Below the pieces are notes generated by a model. The model was not told the origin of the DNA. It saw only the letters and a program-made list of their open reading frames with translations, and did no database searches. 64,000 nucleotides of DNA, from contig OY282377.1 of assembly GCA_958295785.1 (NCBI GenBank), positions 3,846,896-3,910,895 of the forward strand. The letters are read 5' to 3'. The DNA is from an uncultured Latescibacterota bacterium (GTDB lineage: Bacteria > Latescibacterota > UBA2968). Position 1 is the first letter of the stretch; every line of letters begins with the position of its first letter. The position numbers and the translations under genes are program-made. Positions 42,514 to 50,531 of the stretch are shown piece by piece.

Positions 42514-43335
42514 ATGTCCTTTTTAGCCAAATACGACAACGCAGTGCAGCGCAACGACAGCTTTGTATGCGTGGGCCTCGACCCGGACATGACAAAATTG
42601 CCCGAACACTTATTGGGAACGCCCAATCCCATGCGCGCTTTTCTCACAGACATTGTCGCCGCCACGCGGGATATCGCCTGCGCGTACAAACCCAATTTTG
42701 CATTTTTTGGCGCGCAGGGCCTCGCCGGATGGGAAGCCCTTCAAGGCACGATTGACGCCATTCCCCAAGACCTGCCCATTGTGCTCGACTTCAAAGCGGG
42801 CGACATTGGCAACACTGCCGAACACTATGCGGCGATGGCCTATCGACAACTCGGCGTGGACGCTGTGACTGTCAATCCGCTGATGGGTACAGATGCCATC
42901 GCCCCGTTTTTGGCCTATCAAAACGGCTGTGCCTTTCTCTTGTGCCTCACGTCCAATCCAGGATCGGCTGATGTTTTGCGCCTCAACACAGAGCGCGGCG
43001 CGCTGTATGAGGTGCTCGCGCAACAAGCCGTGCATTGGTCGCAAACAGGCCCTTGCGGCTTGGTCGTGGGCGCGACGCATCCCGACGATTTATCGACCAT
43101 TCGCGCCATCGCGCCCGACCTTCCCATCCTTTTGCCCGGCATCGGGGCGCAAGGCGGGGAAATCCGCACGGTCATCCAAAATGGTCTAAACAGAAATGGC
43201 AGCGGCATTCTCGTCAATGCCTCGCGCAGCATCCTCTACGCCTCGCGCGGTGCCGACTTTGCAGAAGCCGCCCGACAAGCCGCAGAAACCCTGCGTCAAA
43301 TGCTGAACAGCGCAAGAGAGAAGATGCGAAAATAA
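42514..43335 (+). CDS. pyrF: Orotidine-5'-phosphate decarboxylase, type 2
   Basis: 273 residues; ATG at 42514 with CGGGAGATGTGC upstream. Motifs of the longer bacterial/mycobacterial-type OMP decarboxylase: FVCVGLDPDMTKLP, YKPNFAFFGAQG, the catalytic segment VLDFKAGDIGNTAEHYA (Asp-Lys-x-x-Asp type) and VVGATHPDDLSTIR, then LLPGIGAQGG at the phosphate site. It makes UMP in pyrimidine synthesis. It starts 66 bases after rnpB. Confidence 0.95.
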   Translation: MSFLAKYDNAVQRNDSFVCVGLDPDMTKLPEHLLGTPNPMRAFLTDIVAATRDIACAYKPNFAFFGAQGLAGWEALQGTIDAIPQDLPIVLDFKAGDIGNTAEHYAAMAYRQLGVDAVTVNPLMGTDAIAPFLAYQNGCAFLLCLTSNPGSADVLRLNTERGALYEVLAQQAVHWSQTGPCGLVVGATHPDDLSTIRAIAPDLPILLPGIGAQGGEIRTVIQNGLNRNGSGILVNASRSILYASRGADFAEAARQAAETLRQMLNSAREKMRK

Positions 43336-43339
43336 AAAC

Positions 43340-43420
43340 GTAGGGGGCGATGCCTCCGTGCTCGCCCAAAGATACACAAGACGGGAGACGTGAAAAGCAA
43401 CCGCAGATGAACGCAGATGA
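43340..43420 (+). repeat. Dispersed palindromic repeat plus 'CAACCGCAGATGAACGC' repeat
   Basis: 43340-43367 is a GTAGGGGGCGATGCCTCCGTG copy followed by AAAGATACA; 43398-43416 (GCAACCGCAGATGAACGCA) recurs at about 48250-48266. The remaining stretch to 43659 holds no gene that I can support. Confidence 0.6.
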
Positions 43421-43659
43421 AAAGCGAGAGGCGAGGCGTGAGAATGCAGGAACGTGGCTCCTGTGCCATTTGTTCCAAATAGGTCGTATTGATATTTGGG
43501 ATATTTGCATTATCTTGGGTTTATGTCAAAAATTACCATCCCTTTGAAAAATAAACGCTTCGCGCAATGATTGTATATACTGGAGAACACTGCTTCTGCC
43601 AGGATTTACTGACTGCTGAGATCTTGTTTCCCCAACCACTCAAACAAAAGGAGTCAACC

Positions 43660-44514
43660 ATGTTGACGCAAGAACAGATCGCGTTTTATCGCGAGCACGG
43701 GTATCTCGGTGTGGAGAACGTGTTGAACGAGGGCGAGGGCGATGACTTGCGGCGCGTTACCGATGTGTTTGTGGAGAAGTCGCGGGGGGTCACGGAACAC
43801 ACCGGCGCGTTCGATCTCGAGCCGGGGCACACGCCCGAGAATCCCAAATTGAGACGCTTGAAGAGTCCGATTGAGCTGCATGAAGTGTATCGCAAGACCC
43901 TGCACCACGAAAAAATTTTGACGATGGTGTCGCAGTTGATCGGCTACGGTCTGCGGTGCAATGGCAACAAGTTGAATATGAAGCAACCCGGCTACGGTAG
44001 CCCGGTCGAATGGCATCAGGATTGGGCGTTTTATCCGCATACCAACGACGATTTGCTGGCCGTGGGCGTGGTGCTCGACGATATGACAAAAGAAAATGGG
44101 CCGTTGCTGGTGATTCCAGGGTCGCACAAAGGGCCGGTGTACGATCACCACCTCGACGGGCATTTTTGCGGCGCAGTCACGGACCCGACGTTTAGCGACA
44201 AGGGGACGACGCCCGTGATGGTGAAAGCCGGCGGCATTACCATTCACCACGTCCGCATGCTGCACGGTTCCGTGTCCAACACGTCTGACAAACCCAGACG
44301 CCTGCTGCTGTTTCAATATTGCGCGATAGATACGTTTCCCCTGGGCGGTATCGTGAACTGGGATGCGTTTAATGCGACCATTGTGCGCGGCGAGCCGAGC
44401 AATATCCCGCGCGTCGAACCCGTGCCCGTGCGAATGCCATACCCGGGCGCGCTCCGAACCGGATCCATTTACGAATCGCAGACCGTGCTGAAAAAATCGA
44501 CCTTTGGGAAATGA
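43660..44514 (+). CDS. Phytanoyl-CoA dioxygenase (PhyH) family protein
   Basis: 284 residues; ATG at 43660 after AAAAGGAGTCAACC. Fe(II)/2-oxoglutarate dioxygenase signs: EWHQDWAFYPHTNDD (HxD iron ligands), NGPLLVIPGSHKGPV and the distal iron-binding His in ITIHHVRMLHGS followed by the Arg of DKPRRLLLFQY, which would bind 2-oxoglutarate. Substrate unknown; PhyH families are greatly expanded in Poribacteria and similar genomes. A second PhyH gene, only distantly similar, is at 58742-59587. Confidence 0.9.
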   Translation: MLTQEQIAFYREHGYLGVENVLNEGEGDDLRRVTDVFVEKSRGVTEHTGAFDLEPGHTPENPKLRRLKSPIELHEVYRKTLHHEKILTMVSQLIGYGLRCNGNKLNMKQPGYGSPVEWHQDWAFYPHTNDDLLAVGVVLDDMTKENGPLLVIPGSHKGPVYDHHLDGHFCGAVTDPTFSDKGTTPVMVKAGGITIHHVRMLHGSVSNTSDKPRRLLLFQYCAIDTFPLGGIVNWDAFNATIVRGEPSNIPRVEPVPVRMPYPGALRTGSIYESQTVLKKSTFGK

Positions 44515-44637
44515 GTACCGCCACGAGTGGGGTAACTGGCGATAGCCCGAACCAAGCGGTGAGTGCGATCCCCGTGCTCGCCCATCAGTAAGATACGAGA
44601 AGCGATAATCGGGATGATTGCAAAACCCTTGGACGTC

Positions 44638-44790
44638 AAGCGCGTTTGTAGAGCCGGGCTTTTTGGTCTCCTTTGGTGATCAAGGCGGTCAAAGTATCTC
44701 GGTCTGTGGGGGTGAGTTGGACGTGTTGTTTGGGCATGCGAACGCCTCCTTGAAACAATTGAAATTCCAAATTATTTAATTTACGGAGTA
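44638..44790 (-). mobile_element. Solo end of an IS630 element (partial second copy)
   Basis: 153 bases matching 45838-45990 with about two changes. They comprise the right inverted repeat and the first about 35 codons of the transposase. They sit directly beside the complete element, separated only by TTAAA, the same five bases found on its other side. Confidence 0.88.
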
Positions 44791-44795
44791 TTAAA

Positions 44796-45990
44796 TACTC
44801 TGTAAATTAAGTTATTCTAAGTTTTGAATTGTCTGGATAAACGCGTTGATAATGGGTATTCATCTTGTCTCTGGCCTTGGGCAAAGTGAACTGCCAATTC
44901 AAGGGGATACCCTTGGCCTCCCGCTCCTGAAAGAAGGCCAAAACTTCCCGGCGCAGTTCCGCCTGCGTCGCGATGCGCCTATTCAAACATCCTCGCGCCA
45001 GAGCCGAAAATTCGATCTCGATCATGTTGAGCCAACTCGCCGACTTGGGAGTAAAGAAGAACTCAAACTTCTGCGCGAGGGCAAACGCCTCATCGGCCGG
45101 CAAGTAACGATAGAAGGCATGGCGGGTATGCGTATTGAGATTGTCTTGCACCAAGCGGATTTTCTCCGCCTGTGGCCAATGCTGTGTCAGCGCCTGACAA
45201 AAGTGGGTGTATTCCTTCATCGTGCGCCGGGGATAGATTTCGGCAAGCCGTTTGCCGGTTAAAGGCTCAATGGCAGCCAACAGCGCACGCGAGCCGTGTT
45301 TGGTATAGGCATCATGTTCTTTGGTCACTTGGCCTGTTGTCAGGGGCAAGGGATCCAGGACTTGTCCGATGAGAAAACAAGGCCGTTCATCAAAGCAGAC
45401 CACAGGAACGTTGGGATCATAAGGTTGGTCATACAGCCAAAGCAAGGCTTCCATGCGTGCGAGAAAGGACGCATCCACTTTGCGGATGCACCATGTTCTC
45501 TTCAAGTGGGGCTTCAATTCGTTTTTTTTAGAATCGTCTTGACATGCGTGTGTGAGAGATGCTCACAATAGCCCAATTCCACGCACTGATCCGCCAAGAG
45601 GCGCAACGTCCATCTGCCATGGCCTGCCGGGGGGGGTTGAACAGGCCAAGGCGGTGATTTGGGCCCGTTGCTTGCCGGTCATCTCCACCGGGCGTCCTGG
45701 CCGCGGGGCATCTTTGAGGCCATCCAAGCCGAGGGTGCGGTATTTCTTTGCCCAATTGCTCAGGGTCTGCCCGGTCATGCCGAGGGTTTGAGCCACTTGG
45801 GTGTAGGTTTTGCCTCGGTCAAGTTCAAGCAAGCCCAAAGCGCGTTTGTAGATTCGGGCTTTTTGGTCTCCTTTGGTGATCAAGGCGGTCAAAGTATCTC
45901 GGTCTGTGGGGGTGAGTTGGACGTGTTGTTTGGGCATGCGAACGCCTCCTTGAAACAATTGAAATTCCAAATTATTTAATTTACGGAGTA
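44796..45990 (-). mobile_element. IS630-family insertion sequence, 1195 bp
   Basis: Terminal inverted repeats TACTCTGTAAATTAA and TTAATTTACGGAGTA (14 of 15 match). TTAAA occurs at both flanks (44791-44795 and 45991-45995), containing the TA target expected for IS630. The right end lies eight bases before the GalE-GalT start codon and supplies GGAG at ribosome-binding distance. Confidence 0.88.
44807..45928 (-). pseudogene. IS630 transposase with two homopolymer frame changes
   Basis: Begins MPKQHVQLTPTDRDTLTALI (good site AAGGAGGCGTTCGC upstream). N-terminal HTH part: TYTQVAQTLGMTGQTLSNW. The frame is lost at a run of eight C (minus strand; about 45639-45646) and regained at a run of eight A (45522-45529), so the middle (GHGRWTLRLLADQCVELGYC ... 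HLSHTHVKTIL) is read in a shifted frame. The DDE part follows: VVCFDERPCFLIG, RLVQDNLNTHT and SWLNMIEIEFSALARG. It is either doubly mutated or uses frameshifting. Confidence 0.8.
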
Positions 45991-45997
45991 TTAAAGT

Positions 45998-48157
45998 ATG
46001 GAAACTGCTGTTTTAGTAACGGGTGGCGCGGGCTATATTGGCAGCCATGTGGTTCGGCGTCTGTTGGAAGACCATCGCCGGGTCGTGGTGCTGGACGACT
46101 TGTCGACGGGCAACCGGGAAGCGATCACCTTGTTTGAACAAGTGTATGGGCCAAAGCAATTTTGTTTCGAGCACGTCAGTTTGCTCGACCGCGATGCTCT
46201 GGCCTCTGTTTTTGATCGCCACGATTTTTGCGGCATCATTGACTTGGCCGCCAAAACCCTGACAGGGGAATCTCAGAAAATGCCCTGCCGGTATTTTGCA
46301 AATAATGTGATTGCTTTTCAAAACTTGTTGGACATTGGGTTGCCCATTGTGAAATCGTCAACCGCTGCAATTTACGGCGAACCCCGCGCAGAACACATCC
46401 CATTGAAAGAGGATTATCCGCAAAAATGGATCGCAGACGGGGGCTTTGAACACAGCCAGTTGATGCCCGCCGCGGTCGATTTTGAGACCCTTTTGCAGTG
46501 GTATGAAAAGCACATCGCGTTCAAATTGCGCGAAGGAGATATCGCCCTGCTGAAAATGCCCCTGAATGTCTATGGCATCACAAAAATGATGGGTGAACGC
46601 ATGTTGTTCTATGCCGAGCGACAAGGCGGCGCGCCTTATGTGGTGTTGCGCTATTTTAATGCCGCGGGCGCGGACCCCTCGCGTTTGATCGGCGAAGACC
46701 ACACACCAGAGACGCACCTGATCCCCCGGGTTTTACAAGTGGCACTGGGGCAACGCGACAAAATCGCCTTGTTTGGCGACGATTACGCGACGCCCGACGG
46801 CACGGCTGTGCGCGATTATCTTTCTGTGGTGGAATTGGCCGATGCCCATATCATGTGTTTGGATAGGTTGTTGCAAGGCGGGCAGTCTGCAACTTACAAT
46901 CTCGGCAGGGGCTATGGCTGGAGCGTTGGGGAGATTGTGCAAGCCGCACGCGACGTGACCGGCCATGCGATCCCCACAGCGATTGGCGCGCGTCGAAGGG
47001 GCGACCCGGCAACGCTGATTGCGGCCCCGAGTCGCATTCGGCGCGAACTGGGATGGGTTGCGCGGGAATCGATCCATGAAATTTTGGAATCCGCATGGCA
47101 CTGGCATCGGCTTCACCCAAATGGGTATCGGATTGTGCAAGAGGAACGATTCAATCCATTTTGGAACAGGTGGGTCAATATCGCGGCCCATCGCCGAAAT
47201 CGCCCCTGGCGCGGGGAAATACAGCAGATGGACGATTCTGCTGATCGCGCATATCATCCCGCCTGCTATCTCTGCCCCGGCAACACGCGCGCCCGCGGCG
47301 ATGTGAACCCCGATTACAACGGCGTGTGGACATTTGAAAACGATTTCCCCACGCTGGAATTGGATGCCTATCAAACGCAAGAACAGTTGGGGCCCTATGC
47401 GTCGCGCACTGCTCGGGGCACATGCGAGGTCGTGGTCTATAACCGCGATCACTCGCAACGGTTATCTACCCTGCCGTTAGACGCACTCGTCCGCGTGATG
47501 GACGCATGGGCAAATATTTACGAGCGGTTGGGGAAAAAGGCCGAGATCGCTTATCCCCTAATTTTTGAGAATCGCGGCGCGGTGATGGGCAATTCACAGC
47601 CGCATCCGCACGGGCAGGTCTATGCTTATGGCGCCCTTCCCGACCTGATGGTGAAGCCGCAACTGGCGCAGTTCGCGTCCCACCGCGAGAAAACCGGCCG
47701 CTGTTTTGTCTGCGACGCCAACAGCGTTGAATCCCAAGATGGATGGCGCGTTTTGTTTGATCGCCCGCATGCACTGGGTTATGTTCCGTTTGCCGCGCAA
47801 TTTCCCTACGATGTGATCATCATACCCAAGGCGCACGCGGCGAGTCTGTTGGATTTGCAAGCGGCACAACGACGCGACTTGGCAACGGGTTTGCGCGATG
47901 TCCTCGTCGGTTTAGACCACTTGTTTGCCGCGCCCTATCACTACACCTTGGCCCTGATGCAAGCCCCCACAGATGGCGTGGATTACGGTTATCACATGCA
48001 AATCCACATCGCGTCCTTCCTGCGCGGGCCTGGCCTGCGAAAACATGTGGTGGGCACAGATATTTTTGGCAATCTCATCAATCCCTCGGATCCAAATGTG
48101 ACAGCAGAAGAAATCCGATGGGCGATGAGAAAGGCGGATCGCGGATTAAGCAGATGA
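45998..48157 (+). CDS. Fused UDP-glucose 4-epimerase / galactose-1-phosphate uridylyltransferase
   Basis: 719 residues with two complete enzymes. Residues 1-375 are GalE: NAD-binding GGAGYIG at 9-15, KSSTAAIYGEP (Ser/Thr at 120-122), catalytic YGITK with Tyr at 192 and Lys at 196, FNAAGADPS and GTAVRDYLSVVELADAH. About 45 extra residues lie between the Ser/Thr and Tyr motifs compared with ordinary GalE (normally about 25 apart). Residues about 380-719 are GalT: FNPFWNRWVNIAAHR, Zn-site CYLCPGN, IFENRGAVMGNSQPHPHGQ with the catalytic His of HPHGQ at 536-540. The chain performs two Leloir steps; galK follows. The last codons lie in a dispersed repeat. Confidence 0.93.
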   Translation: METAVLVTGGAGYIGSHVVRRLLEDHRRVVVLDDLSTGNREAITLFEQVYGPKQFCFEHVSLLDRDALASVFDRHDFCGIIDLAAKTLTGESQKMPCRYFANNVIAFQNLLDIGLPIVKSSTAAIYGEPRAEHIPLKEDYPQKWIADGGFEHSQLMPAAVDFETLLQWYEKHIAFKLREGDIALLKMPLNVYGITKMMGERMLFYAERQGGAPYVVLRYFNAAGADPSRLIGEDHTPETHLIPRVLQVALGQRDKIALFGDDYATPDGTAVRDYLSVVELADAHIMCLDRLLQGGQSATYNLGRGYGWSVGEIVQAARDVTGHAIPTAIGARRRGDPATLIAAPSRIRRELGWVARESIHEILESAWHWHRLHPNGYRIVQEERFNPFWNRWVNIAAHRRNRPWRGEIQQMDDSADRAYHPACYLCPGNTRARGDVNPDYNGVWTFENDFPTLELDAYQTQEQLGPYASRTARGTCEVVVYNRDHSQRLSTLPLDALVRVMDAWANIYERLGKKAEIAYPLIFENRGAVMGNSQPHPHGQVYAYGALPDLMVKPQLAQFASHREKTGRCFVCDANSVESQDGWRVLFDRPHALGYVPFAAQFPYDVIIIPKAHAASLLDLQAAQRRDLATGLRDVLVGLDHLFAAPYHYTLALMQAPTDGVDYGYHMQIHIASFLRGPGLRKHVVGTDIFGNLINPSDPNVTAEEIRWAMRKADRGLSR

Positions 48158-48339
48158 CGCGGATTACACGGATGAAAGGCAAAGGCAAGAGGCGAGGATA
48201 AAATAAAAACGTAGGGGCGATGCCCCCGTGCTCGCCCAAAGATACAAGAAGCAACCGCAGATGAACGTAGGGACAGTGCCCCCGTGCCTGTCCGAATGCG
48301 AAGGATAGGAACGTAGGGACAGTGCCCCCGTGCCTGTCC
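48130..48339 (+). repeat. Cluster of dispersed repeats in the gal operon
   Basis: Contains an ATCCGCG-type block (GCGGATTAAGCAGATGACGC at about 48139, which overlaps the GalT stop), a GTAGGGGCGATGCCCCCGTG copy at 48211-48237, and two near-identical GTAGGGACAGTGCCCCCGTG copies at 48267-48293 and 48313-48339. The galK ribosome-binding site lies just after the last one. Confidence 0.8.
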
Positions 48340-48354
48340 GAAAAGGAGCGAATT

Positions 48355-49518
48355 TTGCATCCCATTGTCACACGCGCACAACGCGCTTTTGAATCGGTTT
48401 TTGAGGGGCAGGCAGATGTCCTCGTGCAGGCGCCGGGGCGCGTCAATTTGATCGGAGAGCACACAGACTACAATGAGGGCTTTGTGTTTCCCGCGGCGAT
48501 TGACCGCTATGTGGTTGTCGCTGCGCGGTCGAGAACCGATCATCGCGTGCGGATTTACTCGGCGATGTACGACGAGATGGCCGAATTTCAGGTCGATAAT
48601 ATCTCAGAGGCACAGGGCAATTGGGCAGATTATCCCAAAGGGGTCGTGCGCGAGTTTTATCAACTCGGGCATCGGCTGTGCGGTTTGGATGCGGCGATGG
48701 TGGGCAATGTGCCCATCTGCGCGGGGTTGGGCAGTTCTGCGGCTGTCGAGATGGCGATGGGTGCGGCAGTCGCCTCGTTGAACAATATTGCGATCTGCAA
48801 ACCCGATTTGGCCCTTTTGGGACAGCGCGCGGAAAATCGCTATGTGGGCGTCAATTGCGGGATCATGGATCAATTTGTCTCGGCCAATGCGCGGGCCGGT
48901 CACGCACTGTTTCTCGATTGCCGGGATCTCTCTTTTGAACTCGTCCCCCTGTTTGACGACAGTATTCGCATCGCGATTTGCAACTCGGGCGTGACGCGCG
49001 GGTTGACGGATTCCGCGTACAATGATCGACGCGCCGCCTGCGAAACCGGGGTGTCGCATCTCGCGCGGGCGATGGGAACAAAGATAGGGGCACTGCGCGA
49101 TGTATCGCTGGCAATGCTCAACACATATCGCGGCGCGCTATCGGAAACGGTTTTGAAGCGATGCCGCCATGTGATCGCGGAAAATGACCGCACGCAACGA
49201 GCGGTTGCATTGCTCAAAGCGGGCGACCTATCGGGCTTTGGGCAGTTGATGGTCGCATCCCACGAGAGTTTGAGAGACGATTACGAGGTCAGCGGTGAGG
49301 AACTCGACCTGTTGGTCGAAATCGCGCTGCGCGTGCCGGGCGTGTTCGGCGCACGAATAACGGGCGCGGGTTTTGGCGGGTGTACTGTCAATTTGGTTAA
49401 ACGCGATGCCGTGGCAACACTGACCGATGCGATAAACGCAACGTATCCCCAAAAGACCGGGTTGACCCCTGGGATTTACGTTTGTTCAGCGGTCAATGGC
49501 GCAGCACAGGTGGCGTGA
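48355..49518 (+). CDS. galK: Galactokinase
   Basis: 387 residues from a TTG start at 48355, supported by AAAAGGAGCGAATT; the in-frame ATG at 48322 lies inside a dispersed repeat. GHMP-kinase motifs: APGRVNLIGEHTDYNEGFVF (galactose signature), ICAGLGSSAAVEMAMG (phosphate loop), NCGIMDQFVS with the catalytic Asp region, and GARITGAGFGGCTVNLV near the C-terminus. It phosphorylates galactose to galactose-1-phosphate, the substrate of the GalT half of the upstream gene, so the two genes cover the Leloir pathway. Confidence 0.94.
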   Translation: MHPIVTRAQRAFESVFEGQADVLVQAPGRVNLIGEHTDYNEGFVFPAAIDRYVVVAARSRTDHRVRIYSAMYDEMAEFQVDNISEAQGNWADYPKGVVREFYQLGHRLCGLDAAMVGNVPICAGLGSSAAVEMAMGAAVASLNNIAICKPDLALLGQRAENRYVGVNCGIMDQFVSANARAGHALFLDCRDLSFELVPLFDDSIRIAICNSGVTRGLTDSAYNDRRAACETGVSHLARAMGTKIGALRDVSLAMLNTYRGALSETVLKRCRHVIAENDRTQRAVALLKAGDLSGFGQLMVASHESLRDDYEVSGEELDLLVEIALRVPGVFGARITGAGFGGCTVNLVKRDAVATLTDAINATYPQKTGLTPGIYVCSAVNGAAQVA

Positions 49519-49539
49519 GATGTGTAAAAGGGTTTATTG

Positions 49540-50307
49540 TCAAAGCCGGTGCATGTGGAATCCACCGTCAACTGGAATGGCCGCGCCGGTTGTGAAATCG
49601 AAATATCCAAGCCCAATGGCCGCGACAGCTTTGCCGATATCTTCGGGTTGTCCCCACCTGCGAATGGGGGTCAGGCCATCGGCGATCAGGGCGTCGTATT
49701 TTTTTTTGACTGGCCCTGTCATATCGGTCTGAATAATCCCCGGTTGAATTTCATTGACGGGAATGCCGTGTTCTGCGAGCCGGACGGCGAACAAGCGCGT
49801 CATCATGCTCAGTCCTGCTTTCGAGACGCAGTATTCGCCGCGCGCTGTTGACGCAGTATAAGCCGATATGGACGTGATGACGACAATGCGCGGCGCCTGA
49901 ATTTTCCCTTGTTCTTTGAGGGCGATCATGTGATTTGCCGCATATTGGGTCAAAAAATAAGGGCCTTTGAGGTTGGTATCCATCACTTCTGCATAGCTTT
50001 CGGGCGTGGCTTCGAGAATGTCGGCGCGTACCCGTGGGGCAATGCCGGCGTTGTTGACGAGCATATCGAGGCGGCCAAAGGCGGTGAGCGTTGTATCCAC
50101 GAGGCGTTTGCCGTCTTCGATGCGGGTTATATCGCCCTGACAAATCCGGACTTTTCGCCCGCGTTCCCGAATGCCGCCCGCGGTTTCTTCTGCGGCCACT
50201 CGGTTGCCCGCGTAGTTGACCAAAATGTCGTAGCCCACATCGGCGAGGCAAAACGCAATGCCCCTGCCAATCCCCCTGCTGGATCCCGTAACGAGTGCTG
50301 CTGGCAT
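49540..50307 (-). CDS. SDR-family oxidoreductase (3-oxoacyl-ACP-reductase-like)
   Basis: 255 residues; ATG at 50307 after AAAGGGAGGGCAC. Classical SDR motifs: TGSSRGIGRGIA (cofactor loop), NNAG in MLVNNAGIAPR, catalytic Ser in ITSISAYTAS and YCVSK (Tyr-x-x-x-Lys), then IQPGIIQTDMT. The Arg in the first loop and usual FabG similarity suggest NADPH. Substrate uncertain, since FabG-like SDRs act on many sugars and acids. It faces galK convergently with 21 bases between stops. Confidence 0.9.
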   Translation of the reverse strand: MPAALVTGSSRGIGRGIAFCLADVGYDILVNYAGNRVAAEETAGGIRERGRKVRICQGDITRIEDGKRLVDTTLTAFGRLDMLVNNAGIAPRVRADILEATPESYAEVMDTNLKGPYFLTQYAANHMIALKEQGKIQAPRIVVITSISAYTASTARGEYCVSKAGLSMMTRLFAVRLAEHGIPVNEIQPGIIQTDMTGPVKKKYDALIADGLTPIRRWGQPEDIGKAVAAIGLGYFDFTTGAAIPVDGGFHMHRL

Positions 50308-50531
50308 GTGCCCTCCCTTTGCTGTTTGTCCAAACGTTCTCCCCATAAAATACCACATTTAGCGACAAGTGCAAAGTAGAGGCATGCCTTTTGCATTTCG
50401 CCGATTCGGTTGACAAACGGGCTTCCCGCGATTATACATGTGCTATCGCCCTTTTTATCGCAATAATGCTTGTAACCTATCGCATGCTCGCCGAAGAATC
50501 CATTGGGGATTCCTTTTGAGAGGAGAAGATC

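Noticed and set aside
48211-48339. Possible CRISPR array in the gal operon gap
   Set aside because: Repeats are few, irregularly spaced, in a family dispersed through the window, and no cas gene is present.
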